Source: VMDJ01 sp965659945 (GTDB lineage Bacteria; Pseudomonadota; Gammaproteobacteria; Chromatiales; Chromatiaceae). Taken from it: DNA of 56,301 nucleotides. How positions within the stretch are numbered: position 1 is the stretch's first letter; each line of letters begins with the position of its first letter. Positions 8,665-16,800 of the stretch are shown here, piece by piece. Under the pieces are notes generated by a model. The model worked only from the letters and a program-made list of their open reading frames with translations, ran no database searches and had not been told where the DNA came from. The stretch spans positions 1 to 56,301 of the forward strand of contig CBFHYJ010000005.1 in assembly GCA_965659945.1 (NCBI GenBank), in the 5' to 3' direction. Position numbers and translations under genes: made by a program.

Positions 8665-10026
8665 TTACTTTTTACCGATTGCGAATTTCTTCAAATAATC
8701 ATTTGGCTTTTTGCCATCAAAGGTAATGTCATCAATGAAATCTGCTTGAGGTGATTTGTATCCATCCTCTTTAGCAAAATCAGGGAATTCTTCAGCAGTC
8801 GCATGGCCTTCCTCAATCAACTCAAGGGCTGCCTGCTTGTAGATTTCTGGCTTATAAACACTTTTAGCGACTTTATCGAACCATGAATCCGGCTTAGCTT
8901 CAGATACCTGACCCCAACGACGCATCTGCGTCAGATACCAGACCGCATCTGAGTAGTATGGGTAGGTTGCGTTGTATCGGAAGAATACGTTGAAGTCTGG
9001 CACATCACGCTTATCACCCTTCTCGTACTCAAAAGTACCTGTCATTGAGTTAGCGATAACATCGTAGTCCGCACCAACGTAATTTGATTGAGATAAGTAT
9101 TTAACAGCTTCTGGGCGATTAGCATTATTATCAGCATCTAACCATTTAGCTGCACGAATCAATGCTTTGACGATATGCACAGTTGTATTTGGATACTTTT
9201 CAGTAAACTCTTTTGTCATACCGAAAACTTTTTCAGGGTTATCTTTCCAGATTTCGTAGTCGGTAATAACCGGAACACCAATACCTTTAAATACCGCTTG
9301 TTGATTCCATGGTTCGCCTACGCAATAACCATCAATTGTTCCCGCTTCGAGCGTTGCAGGCATTTGAGGTGGCGGCGTAACTGATAACTGCACATCTGAT
9401 TGCAAGGTTCCAGAAACGTCACCCTTCTCAGGCGCGTAATAACCTGGATTCATACCGCCAGAGGCAAGCCAATAACGTAATTCATAGTTGTGCGTTGAGA
9501 CAGGGAAAACCATACCCATCTTAAATGGCTTACCTTCTGCCTTATATTTATCAACAACTTTCTTCAAATATTCAGCTTTGATGGGGTGCACTGGTTTTCC
9601 ATCAGCTTGTTTTGGTAGCAGCGGCTTCATCTCCTCCCAAACGCTATTGGATACGGTAATACCGTTACCGTTAAGGTCCATTGAGAATGGCGTCACGATG
9701 TGAGCCTTTGTGCCGTAGCCAATCGTAGCTGCCAAAGGCTGGCCAGCTAACATATGAGCCCCATCTAATTGACCATCAATGACACCATTTAATAAAACCT
9801 TCCAGTTAGCTTGTGCCTCTAAAGTGACATACAAGCCTTCATCTTCGAAATAGCCTTTTTCATAAGCAATGGCGAGAGGCGCCATATCGGTTAATTTGAT
9901 AAAACCAAATTTAAGGTCTTCTTTCTCTGGATCCCCAACTGCTGCAGATGCAGTACCAACACTCAAATTAGCAATAGCAACACTGGTTGCTAGAACAATA
10001 CTTTTAAGACGAGATTTAAACTTCAC
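8665..10026 (-). CDS. nrtA: Nitrate ABC transporter substrate-binding protein
   Basis: This is a periplasmic binding protein of the NrtA/CmpA/NasF family. The N-terminal ~28 residues are a Sec signal peptide (basic start, hydrophobic core, cleavage after TASA-A). There is no lipobox cysteine, so it should be a soluble periplasmic protein rather than a lipoprotein as in cyanobacteria. Family features include LKFGFIKLTDMAPLAIAYEKGYF at the mature N-terminus, a GQPLAATIGYG segment and GYCVGEPWNQQAV in the ligand-binding region. It is the first gene of the nitrate assimilation operon and lies about 50 bases downstream of the inferred sigma-54 transcription start. Confidence 0.92.
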   Translation of the reverse strand: MKFKSRLKSIVLATSVAIANLSVGTASAAVGDPEKEDLKFGFIKLTDMAPLAIAYEKGYFEDEGLYVTLEAQANWKVLLNGVIDGQLDGAHMLAGQPLAATIGYGTKAHIVTPFSMDLNGNGITVSNSVWEEMKPLLPKQADGKPVHPIKAEYLKKVVDKYKAEGKPFKMGMVFPVSTHNYELRYWLASGGMNPGYYAPEKGDVSGTLQSDVQLSVTPPPQMPATLEAGTIDGYCVGEPWNQQAVFKGIGVPVITDYEIWKDNPEKVFGMTKEFTEKYPNTTVHIVKALIRAAKWLDADNNANRPEAVKYLSQSNYVGADYDVIANSMTGTFEYEKGDKRDVPDFNVFFRYNATYPYYSDAVWYLTQMRRWGQVSEAKPDSWFDKVAKSVYKPEIYKQAALELIEEGHATAEEFPDFAKEDGYKSPQADFIDDITFDGKKPNDYLKKFAIGKK

Positions 10027-10089
10027 AAACTGTCTCCTGCTCAGTTGTTCAAAATTAGCGCATTAAATATGCGTTACCGAAACATCTAT

Positions 10090-10105
10090 TGCAGGGACTG
10101 TGCCA
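10090..10105 (-). promoter_or_regulatory. Sigma-54 promoter of the nitrate assimilation operon
   Basis: Read on the minus strand, the sequence TGGCACAGTCCCTGCA matches the -24/-12 consensus (TGGCACG-N4-TTGCA): an intact GG at -24, an intact GC at -12 and correct spacing, with one mismatch in the -12 half and one at the weakly conserved base after TGGCAC. Transcription would begin near 10079, giving a leader of roughly 50 bases before nrtA. An NtrC-type enhancer site lies about 140 bases upstream. Together these indicate RpoN/NtrC nitrogen-limitation control (motif-based inference). Confidence 0.75.
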
Positions 10106-10212
10106 ACTTAAAATTCTCTCAATATAAACATCTACTTATCTATTTCTGCCATAAATCATGATCTTCTGAGTGCACCAGATTGTGTTTAACCATCATTCAG
10201 CCATGATCACTC

Positions 10213-10229
10213 CGCACCATCGCGGTGCA
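10213..10229. promoter_or_regulatory. NtrC enhancer-binding site
   Basis: On the minus strand this reads TGCACC-N5-GGTGCG, against the NtrC consensus TGCACC-N5-GGTGCA: 11 of 12 defined bases match, and the arms form an inverted repeat. It lies about 140 bases upstream of the inferred nrtA start, a usual enhancer distance. A second, isolated TGCACC half-site is at 10171-10176. Confidence 0.7.
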
Positions 10230-10230
10230 G

Positions 10231-10460
10231 CATACGGAACATTATTGGTGTGACTTCACATGTATACCCTGCCTGAGAGCACACCCCACTTTTTTGGGGT
10301 ACGGGGGTCTATAATTGGCTCTGTGGAAATCGCATACCCCCTTACCTTTTTTGAAAAACCGGCGGGGAATCTGGATGGGCACTTGCGGAATTTAGCAAAG
10401 CACCCACAACCAGCAGCGTTACAAAGTGACTAAGAGAGTGACTAAGAATCAGTCACGCAC
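10231..10460. other. Gene-free, hairpin-rich stretch between nas control region and tRNA-Arg
   Basis: No convincing ORF is present. Several inverted repeats are visible: ACCCC/GGGGT at 10283-10300, GGGGGT (10303-10308) with ACCCCC (10336-10341), and an imperfect ~11-pair stem at 10376-10406 that pairs best as minus-strand RNA. Direct repeats follow at 10426-10447. The terminator at 10461-10500 could also end a + strand transcript. The stretch could hold a small RNA or a decayed integration site; neither is proven. Confidence 0.4.
10426..10456. repeat. GTGACT repeat cluster beside tRNA-Arg
   Basis: The 10-mer GTGACTAAGA occurs twice, at 10426-10435 and 10438-10447, separated by two bases. An inverted AGTCAC follows at 10451-10456. 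The cluster lies about 45 bases beyond the 3' end of tRNA-Arg, a common position for integrase arm sites, but no integrase gene is in the window. Confidence 0.5.
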
Positions 10461-10500
10461 AAAAAAGGCCTAGCAATTTTTTGCTAAGCCCTTTTTTTGT
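10461..10500 (-). terminator. Intrinsic terminator of tRNA-Arg (bidirectional)
   Basis: A 10-pair stem with one mismatch (GGCCTAGCAA / TTGCTAAGCC) and a four-base loop at 10467-10490 is flanked by T-runs on both strands. It follows the 3' end of tRNA-Arg directly on the minus strand. The opposite T-run would make it work for + strand transcripts too. Confidence 0.8.
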
Positions 10501-10501
10501 A

Positions 10502-10578
10502 TGGCGCGCCCGGCACGATTCGAACGTGCGACCGCCTGGTTCGTAGCCAGGTACTCTATCCAGCTGAGCTACGGGCGC
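10502..10578 (-). tRNA. tRNA-Arg(ACG)
   Basis: This 77-base gene on the minus strand folds as a standard cloverleaf. The acceptor stem starts GCGCCCG and the CCA end is encoded. The D arm is TAGCTCAGCTGGATAGAG, the anticodon stem is CCTGG/CCAGG around a CTACGAA loop (anticodon ACG), and the T arm contains GTTCGAATC. ACG with A34 edited to inosine reads CGU, CGC and CGA arginine codons. A terminator follows immediately. Confidence 0.97.
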
Positions 10579-10635
10579 TTATTGGAAGCCGCGTATTCTC
10601 GGGGTTTTGCCCCCGAGTGTCAATGGCTGTTTTTG

Positions 10636-10911
10636 TCAGAAATCGACGCGCTCTTTAAGCTGTTTTCCCGCCTTGAATACCGGTAATCGAGCCCCTTTGA
10701 TTTCAATCGGCTCGCCTGTTTTTGGGTTACGACCAGTACGTGGTGCACGCGCTTTGACATCAAAGGTGCCAAAGCCGACGAGTGCAACTGGATTGCCATC
10801 TTCTAGCGACTGCCCAACGACTTCGACTAGCGCATTCACCGCTGCTTCGGCTTGGGTTTTATTTAGGTTAGCTTTTGCTGCGACCGCATCGATAAGTTCT
10901 TTTTTATTCAT
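10636..10911 (-). CDS. hupB: HU-type histone-like DNA-binding protein
   Basis: This small nucleoid protein binds and bends DNA as a dimer. I chose the ATG at 10911, giving 91 residues that begin MNKKELIDAVAAKANL, the usual HU start; the frame extends 9 codons further upstream to 10938 without need. The family core is clear: VALVGFGTFDVKARAPRTGRNPKTGEPIEI, including the proline-bearing DNA-intercalating arm RTGRNPKTG. It lacks the features that separate IHF subunits, so HU is preferred; HupA versus HupB cannot be decided. It lies 31 bases downstream of umuC but is likely an independent gene. Confidence 0.92.
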   Translation of the reverse strand: MNKKELIDAVAAKANLNKTQAEAAVNALVEVVGQSLEDGNPVALVGFGTFDVKARAPRTGRNPKTGEPIEIKGARLPVFKAGKQLKERVDF

Positions 10912-10942
10912 AGCTTTTTCCACATTACTCACTCGCAAGTGA

Positions 10943-12199
10943 CTAACATACGCTCGCGAGCTCTTTCCATTGGGTTGTATAGGATGGTGAACGCATATTT
11001 TGCCGCATCTTCCATTGCTGGTCTCTTAAATTTGACCCGAGCACCATCTTTCGTTTGCCGTAACGCTGATTAATTTGATCTAAGGTATCCATCAATGTCG
11101 ACTCTGGACGGGATGCAAACAAATCAGGCTGCACACGATGAGCATCCACGAGCTCACCTAACATAACGCCCGCCTTGTGGTATTCCTTACCCGGTTTGTA
11201 GATACGATCTAATAACTTTCGCGCAATGGCTGCAAACTCGCGCGAGTCATCTGATGGTATCGCTAAGCTGTATGTTTGTACGGGTGCGTAATATGGCTGC
11301 GACTGATCAAAGGGACTGGTACGAATCCACACGCTCAGCTGCTGCGCTTTGAGCTGATGTTTACGTAGCTTTTCCGCTGCGCGACTCACATATTGCGATA
11401 GGCTTTGTTGCAGCAGTAGCTTTGATTCAACACGTGCACCAAACGAACGACTCGAGACAATCTGCTTAGGCGTTTGATTCTCGATATCTTCTACACGCAA
11501 ACAGGACTCGCCCCATAACTCACGATGAGTCTTGGCTAAGGTGACATTAAACACACCACGAATATCGCGCGGCTGTACTTGCATAAAATCCAATGCCGTT
11601 TTTACACCCACTTCTTCTAAGCGGCGCGCAATACGATAACCGATACCCCACACATCATCTGCTGGTGTTTTCTTTAACAGCATCTGTGCTTGATGTGGAG
11701 TCAGTTCTGACCAACTCACCACCCCCTCAAACCATTGAGTTTTCTTTGCCCAACGATTCGCAAGCTTTGCCAATGTACGTGTTGCACCAAACCCTACCGC
11801 GACAGGGATGCCGGTATGTTGCTCAACTCGGTTTTTAATCTCACGCCCGTAGGGCTCACATTGCCAGCTATCGGGTATGTGTGTACCAAAGGACTCATCA
11901 ATACTGTAGATTTCTTGCACTGGGAACATGCCATCTAAGATCGTTTTCACACGATTGGAAAGATCGGCATACAGGGGATAGTTCGATGAGAAAACAAACA
12001 CACCCAATCGTTCGAGATCTTTTTTTACTTTGAAATAAACCATGCCCATTTTAAAGCCGAGTGCTTTAGCTTCTGGCGTGAGCGCGATCAAGCAGCCATC
12101 GTTATTCGAGAGCACCACGACTGGCTTGCCATGCAAGTCAGGCCGAAAGAGTCGCTCACAGCTGGCATAAAAACTATTGCAGTCACACAAGGCGTACAT
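10943..12199 (-). CDS. umuC: DNA polymerase V catalytic subunit UmuC
   Basis: This is a Y-family translesion polymerase that acts with UmuD' to copy past DNA lesions during the SOS response. The palm starts with YALCDCNSFYASCERLF, which holds a catalytic aspartate. The second metal site is YSIDESF near residue 104. NDGC and the helix-hairpin-helix region DDVWGIGYRIARRLEEVG follow. At 418 residues it matches E. coli UmuC (422). It begins 3 bases after umuD, the standard umuDC operon. All catalytic residues appear intact. Confidence 0.95.
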   Translation of the reverse strand: MYALCDCNSFYASCERLFRPDLHGKPVVVLSNNDGCLIALTPEAKALGFKMGMVYFKVKKDLERLGVFVFSSNYPLYADLSNRVKTILDGMFPVQEIYSIDESFGTHIPDSWQCEPYGREIKNRVEQHTGIPVAVGFGATRTLAKLANRWAKKTQWFEGVVSWSELTPHQAQMLLKKTPADDVWGIGYRIARRLEEVGVKTALDFMQVQPRDIRGVFNVTLAKTHRELWGESCLRVEDIENQTPKQIVSSRSFGARVESKLLLQQSLSQYVSRAAEKLRKHQLKAQQLSVWIRTSPFDQSQPYYAPVQTYSLAIPSDDSREFAAIARKLLDRIYKPGKEYHKAGVMLGELVDAHRVQPDLFASRPESTLMDTLDQINQRYGKRKMVLGSNLRDQQWKMRQNMRSPSYTTQWKELASVC

Positions 12200-12202
12200 G
12201 CA

Positions 12203-12745
12203 TCACACCTTGCGTACGACAGAAGTCACCACACCCCAGATGATCAAATCACTTTCTTCTGTGATACGGATATCAGGATAGGCCTCATTCTCGGCACGTA
12301 AGGTCACCGTACCAGCACGACGAATTAAGGTCTTAACGGTGAGCTCGCCATTCACCGCAGCGATGACCACCTTCCCACTCTTCGGGTCAATCGAACGGTC
12401 AACCACCAAGATGTCACCTTCATGAATACCCGCATTGATCATCGAGTCGCCTTGTACTTTTAAGAGGAAGGTCGATGCCGGGCTTTTAATCAGGTACTCA
12501 TTCAGGTCGAGTTGGTTCTCGATGTAATCATCCGCAGGGCTCGGAAAACCTGCACGCACTTGCGAGCTATACAGTGGCACTGCAATGGTTGCGCTATCGA
12601 ATTTAGGGTGCAACACCTCGACCTGATCTTGCTTGAGCGTACTCAACCACAGCTTTACCTGATCGATATGCGCTACCGGCACGCGAACTGGCTTGGTGGG
12701 ATTAGGCTTGCGACCGGCACCGTCGCGCTTACCGCCTCTTGGCAT
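12203..12745 (-). CDS. umuD: UmuD, LexA-like S24 autopeptidase with extended N-terminus
   Basis: UmuD is trimmed by RecA-stimulated self-cleavage to UmuD', the partner of UmuC. The cleavage site Ala-Gly is visible in QVRAGFPSPADDY. The catalytic serine is in GDSMINAGI and the lysine in ELTVKTLIRR. The protein is 180 residues, about 40 longer than E. coli UmuD (139), because of an N-terminal basic GKRDGAGRKPNPTKPVRVP segment followed by a short helix. This segment recalls small DNA-binding tails in phage-type repressors, but its role is unknown. UmuC follows after 3 bases. Confidence 0.93.
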   Translation of the reverse strand: MPRGGKRDGAGRKPNPTKPVRVPVAHIDQVKLWLSTLKQDQVEVLHPKFDSATIAVPLYSSQVRAGFPSPADDYIENQLDLNEYLIKSPASTFLLKVQGDSMINAGIHEGDILVVDRSIDPKSGKVVIAAVNGELTVKTLIRRAGTVTLRAENEAYPDIRITEESDLIIWGVVTSVVRKV

Positions 12746-12854
12746 AGGGACCTCTGATGGACTTTTTGAAAAGTGTATCAGAAATCAAAATGAACTCAGG
12801 TAGATTTTTCTTAGACGTTATCAGACAGCCACTAAGTAATGAATAATCAATAGC

Positions 12855-13835
12855 TTAAGCAACAACCACATCGTTTTCTAGCAGCTTTTGTCCAGACGAA
12901 AATGCAACAGTATTTCGCAGTGTGGTCTGCGCGATATCGCGTAGCGCCTCTTCAGTCAAAAAAGCCTGATGCGGGGTCAAAATGACATCATCCCGCTCGA
13001 TCATCTGCGCCAGCACTGCATCACTCACTGCGTCATGCGCATTAAAGAAGACACCCGCTTCATGCTCATACACGTCTGCCGCATAACCCCCTAGCTGACC
13101 TGTATCCAATGCCGACATAACAGCAGGAACATCCACCAAACAACCTCGCGAAGTATTGACGAGCAAGGCGTGGGGTTTCATCTGCGATAAACGATCTGCA
13201 TTGATTAAATGATGATTCGCGTCACACATCGGCATATGCAAACTAATAACATCCGACTGATCAAACATCACCTCTTCTGTCACCCAATCACCTGATACAT
13301 TCGCTTGCGGCATCGGGTCACATAACAAAAGACGTGCACCAAAGCCCTTAGCAATTGATGCGACCACCTGGCCAATACGACCTACGCCATATATGCCCAC
13401 TGTTAGCGAAGCCATATCACGCCCCACCAAACCATCTAAGGTAAAGTCTGCATGCTGCTGACGTTGCTGTGTTTTAAGTAATCGACGATTCAATGCCAAC
13501 ATCAACATAACGGCATGCTCTGCAACGGCATGTGGCGAATACGCCGACACACGACTTACACAAAGCCCTAAGCGCTTAGCTGCTTGCACATCCACACGAT
13601 CAAATCCTGCACAGCGCAATAAGACATGCTTAACGCCTTGTTGCGCCAAGGCAGCTAGCACTGACTCATCTAACTGATCATTCACAAACGCACAGATCGC
13701 ATCACAACCTAAAGCGCCCTCTGCCGTTTCAAGTGTTAATGCCTCATCGGTATAGCTCAGCTCAATAGCTTCAGGACACTCGCGATCAAAACTGGTTATG
13801 TCATAAGCCTTGGCGCTAAACAGCTTTAAACGCAT
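12855..13835 (-). CDS. ldhA: D-lactate dehydrogenase (D-2-hydroxyacid dehydrogenase family)
   Basis: This NAD-dependent enzyme interconverts pyruvate and D-lactate in the cytoplasm. The 326-residue protein shows the D-2-hydroxyacid dehydrogenase layout. The nucleotide-binding glycine motif is GIYGVGRIGQ near residue 148. The catalytic arginine is in NTSRGCLVD near 230, the glutamate in YEHEAGVF, and the histidine in TPHQAFLT near 292. The N-terminal MRLKLFSAKAYDITSFDRE is characteristic of LdhA-type enzymes. The gene is 3 bases downstream of the acyl-CoA synthetase gene, suggesting co-transcription. Another 2-hydroxyacid substrate cannot be excluded. Confidence 0.88.
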   Translation of the reverse strand: MRLKLFSAKAYDITSFDRECPEAIELSYTDEALTLETAEGALGCDAICAFVNDQLDESVLAALAQQGVKHVLLRCAGFDRVDVQAAKRLGLCVSRVSAYSPHAVAEHAVMLMLALNRRLLKTQQRQQHADFTLDGLVGRDMASLTVGIYGVGRIGQVVASIAKGFGARLLLCDPMPQANVSGDWVTEEVMFDQSDVISLHMPMCDANHHLINADRLSQMKPHALLVNTSRGCLVDVPAVMSALDTGQLGGYAADVYEHEAGVFFNAHDAVSDAVLAQMIERDDVILTPHQAFLTEEALRDIAQTTLRNTVAFSSGQKLLENDVVVA

Positions 13836-13838
13836 CCC

Positions 13839-15557
13839 TTAGCCTCGGGTATAGAGCGCATCAATCTCATCTGCATAATCTTCGATCACTTTGGCACGCT
13901 TTATCTTTTGTGTTGGTGTGACATAGCCATTTTCGATAGAGAACATCTCATCACGCAAAACAAATTTACGGATACGCTCGATTGAGCTCAGCGACTCATT
14001 CGCTCGCTTCACTACCTTGGCAAGCTCGGCATGCAGGTCTTTATCTGTGCCGAGTGATTTCACAAAGTCCTCTTCAGGCACAACCACCGCACTAAGCCAT
14101 GAACGACCATCACCCACAATTACTGCCTGAGCAATTTCATCTTCAAGTGTGAGCAGGCTTTCGATCTTTACTGGTGCCACATTATCGCCACCCGAGGTGA
14201 CGATCAGGTCTTTTGCACGACCACTGATGGTGATGTAGTCATCTTCATCTATCTCCGCTAAGTCACCGGTATGCAGCCAGCCATCTTTAATCGTCATTGC
14301 CGTGGCATTCTCATCACGCCAATAACCTTTCATGACGTTATCGCCTTTAACGAGTAATTCACCTGCATCGCTTAGCTTTACCTTTACCCCATCAATCGCA
14401 GAACCCACGCTAGCCATTTTAATTTTATTGGGTAAATTCACACTGATAAGTGGCGCGGCCTCTGTCTGACCATAGCCCTGCAAAATACCGATATTCAGCG
14501 ATGAGAAGAACAAACCTACCTCTGGATTTAATGCAGCACCACCAGAGACAAAATACTTAATACGACCACCAAAACGAGCTTTGAGTTTTTTACGCACCAG
14601 CACGCTCAGTAATGGATCAATCATTCGATCGACAATCGATAACGATTCACCCAAGAAACGACGTCGTCCGATATCCAGCGTTTTAGCAAAGAGCGTCCTC
14701 TTAAAGTTACTCGACTTATCTACCCCAGCGCGAATCTTGCTGTAGAGCGTGTCATATAAACGTGGCACAGCTATTGAGACGGTTGGTGATACTTCACCTA
14801 AATACTGCGCCAACTTATCCAATGATTCGCAGTAATAAATCTCACTGCCCAACGTAATCGGTAAATGCAGACCGGCCATATGTTCATAGGCATGCGCCAA
14901 GGGTAAAAACGACATAAAGCGATCGTTCTCATTGATCGGAATCTCTCTGACAACTTTTTCCGCCGCATCGACATTCTGCAAAATATTCGCGTGCGTCAGC
15001 ATGGCAGCTTTTGGCTTACCACCTGTACCCGAGGTAAAGATCAGTGCGCAGATATCGTCAGAATTGATAGATGACACATCAGGCCAAGCGATCTGTTGTG
15101 ACTCCGATGGCCAGGCAAGTTGCTGCACCTGAGCTAACGGTAAGTCACTCGCCTCATCCATCAGGATTAAGTGCGACAAGCAACCATGATCAACATTGGC
15201 TTTCAACACACGCTCGGCTAACGCCTTGCTCGACACAATCGCCATCTTAGGCTCGGTCAACTCAAGCACATGGCGCAGATCATTCACGGTATGCGTGACA
15301 TAAGCCGGCACCACAATGGCGCCTGTTGCCATAATTGCCAGATCAGCTATCGCCCATTCCGGACGATTCTCCGCAATCAATACAACACGGTCACCTGGTT
15401 GGATACCTTGTTGCGTTAAGAGATGCATGACGCGTGCGACTTGATCCGCTACCTGCTGCCAGCTTTGCGTCTGCCATTCATTAGACGACTTAACGCCAAC
15501 GAATGGCTTGCCGCCAAAACGTTTGGCTTGAGAGAAGAATCGTGTGACTAAATTCAT
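13839..15557 (-). CDS. Long-chain acyl-CoA synthetase (AMP-forming)
   Basis: This enzyme activates fatty acids to acyl-CoA through an acyl-adenylate. The P-loop-like AMP-binding motif LIFTSGTGGKPKAAMLTH is near residues 172-189. GYGQTEAAP and the C-terminal hinge motif GWLHTGDLAEIDEDDYITISGRAKDLI are also present. The 572-residue length and the start VTRFFSQAKRFGGKPFV resemble bacterial FadD15/FAA1-like long-chain synthetases more than E. coli FadD. The region after the hinge is shorter than in many members, but the catalytic core is complete. It lies upstream of ldhA with a 3-base gap. Exact chain-length preference cannot be read from sequence. Confidence 0.88.
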   Translation of the reverse strand: MNLVTRFFSQAKRFGGKPFVGVKSSNEWQTQSWQQVADQVARVMHLLTQQGIQPGDRVVLIAENRPEWAIADLAIMATGAIVVPAYVTHTVNDLRHVLELTEPKMAIVSSKALAERVLKANVDHGCLSHLILMDEASDLPLAQVQQLAWPSESQQIAWPDVSSINSDDICALIFTSGTGGKPKAAMLTHANILQNVDAAEKVVREIPINENDRFMSFLPLAHAYEHMAGLHLPITLGSEIYYCESLDKLAQYLGEVSPTVSIAVPRLYDTLYSKIRAGVDKSSNFKRTLFAKTLDIGRRRFLGESLSIVDRMIDPLLSVLVRKKLKARFGGRIKYFVSGGAALNPEVGLFFSSLNIGILQGYGQTEAAPLISVNLPNKIKMASVGSAIDGVKVKLSDAGELLVKGDNVMKGYWRDENATAMTIKDGWLHTGDLAEIDEDDYITISGRAKDLIVTSGGDNVAPVKIESLLTLEDEIAQAVIVGDGRSWLSAVVVPEEDFVKSLGTDKDLHAELAKVVKRANESLSSIERIRKFVLRDEMFSIENGYVTPTQKIKRAKVIEDYADEIDALYTRG

Positions 15558-15620
15558 GTCCGCTGTCCTTGCTTAATTATTATAAAAATACGACTCCAAT
15601 ATACGCTTAAGCCATTGTCA

Positions 15621-16703
15621 TTATTGATTAAATAACGCCTTAACTTCAGGGCACATTATTTCGCCTGCTTGAATCGATAAGCCTTGTGCTAAGCCTTTAT
15701 CGCCTTCAAGCGCTTTAAGCTCCATCGATGCTAGCTTATTTATATAGGGCAGCGTTGCGGCAACTAAGGCTTCTGTTGATGTCCGCGCAACGGCTCCCGG
15801 CATATTCGCGACACAATAATGCACCACACCATCAATCACATAAGTAGGTTCTGCGTGTGTTGTGGGTTTCGATGTTTCAAAACACCCACCTTGGTCGATT
15901 GCAATATCCACCAATACCGAACCAGGGCGCATTTTTGATAATTGCTCTTTACGCACTAATTTTGGTGCTGCTGTGCCAGGAATAAGTACCGCTCCAATCA
16001 CTACATCAGAGCCCTCAACCAGAGCATCAACCGCTCCCCTAACTGCCGCTTGTGTTTTTAATCGACCAGCAAATTGGTCATCCAGTTGCGCCAAACGTTT
16101 TAATGATGCATCGACAATAGTGACATCTGCGCCCATGCCAACAGCAATCTTTGCCGCTTCTGTGCCCACGACACCACCACCTAAGATGGTTAGCTTGGCA
16201 GGTGCTACACCTGGCACACCACCAAGCAACTTACCTTCACCACCTTTGTGGAGCATTAGGTGCTCCGCAGCCACTTGGGCTGCCATCCTGCCAGCGACCT
16301 GACTCATTGGTGCTAACAGCGGAAGGCGTCCTTCTGCATCACGGACTGTTTCATAGGCAATGGCCGTACAGCCCGAGCTCATCAAACCTTGAGTAAGTTC
16401 TCGGCTGGCCGCCAAGTGGAGATAGGTAAAGAGTAAGTGCTCGGGTCTTAATAAACTAACTTCACCCGGCTGAGGCTCCTTAACCTTAATGATCATCTCA
16501 GCTGCTGAAAATACAGCTTCAGCGGACGACGCTATGTAAGCTCCTACTGCCAAGTAGTTCTCATCAGGATAACCAATCATCGCACCAGCACCTGATTGCA
16601 CGAGCACCGAATGGCCTGAATGAATTAATGTCTGAGCAGCCTCAGGAGTTAAACCCACCCGCGACTCAGCTACCTTGACCTCTTTTGGAACTCCAATCTT
16701 CAT
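15621..16703 (-). CDS. ald: Alanine dehydrogenase
   Basis: This enzyme catalyses reversible NAD-dependent deamination of L-alanine to pyruvate and ammonium. I place the start at 16703 (MKIGVPKEVKVAESRVGLTP), where the whole family begins; the frame could run 8 codons further to 16727. That gives 360 residues, the usual length. The N-terminal pyruvate-binding region has RVGLTPE, and the Rossmann fold glycine motif is TILGGGVVGTEAAKIA in the middle. VDIAIDQGGCFETSKPTTH and NMPGAVARTSTEAL are strongly conserved in Ald. A purine-rich GGGGGT lies 4 bases upstream of this ATG. Confidence 0.93.
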   Translation of the reverse strand: MKIGVPKEVKVAESRVGLTPEAAQTLIHSGHSVLVQSGAGAMIGYPDENYLAVGAYIASSAEAVFSAAEMIIKVKEPQPGEVSLLRPEHLLFTYLHLAASRELTQGLMSSGCTAIAYETVRDAEGRLPLLAPMSQVAGRMAAQVAAEHLMLHKGGEGKLLGGVPGVAPAKLTILGGGVVGTEAAKIAVGMGADVTIVDASLKRLAQLDDQFAGRLKTQAAVRGAVDALVEGSDVVIGAVLIPGTAAPKLVRKEQLSKMRPGSVLVDIAIDQGGCFETSKPTTHAEPTYVIDGVVHYCVANMPGAVARTSTEALVAATLPYINKLASMELKALEGDKGLAQGLSIQAGEIMCPEVKALFNQ

Positions 16704-16760
16704 GCTTACCCCCAAAGAACTCATCATCGTTCGTTTCTAAATAAAGTATAGATGACGCAT

Positions 16761-16793
16761 AAAAAAACCCTTGAGGAAAAGTCTCAAGGGTTT
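16761..16793 (-). terminator. Intrinsic terminator of tRNA-Ser
   Basis: On the minus strand a stem AAACCCTTGAG / CTCAAGGGTTT with a short loop is followed by a run of T. It begins a few bases after the encoded CCA of tRNA-Ser and precedes ald. Confidence 0.85.
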
Positions 16794-16800
16794 GATGTAA

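Noticed and set aside
10283..10300. ACCCC/GGGGT hairpin as a terminator
   Set aside because: The T-run is in the loop, not after the stem, and no transcript is known to end there.
12766..12781. Possible LexA box upstream of umuD (minus strand CTG-N10-CAA)
   Set aside because: Only one half matches the CTG-N10-CAG core and the inner bases do not follow the TATATATA pattern. recA has no matching element, so I cannot define this organism's LexA motif from the window.
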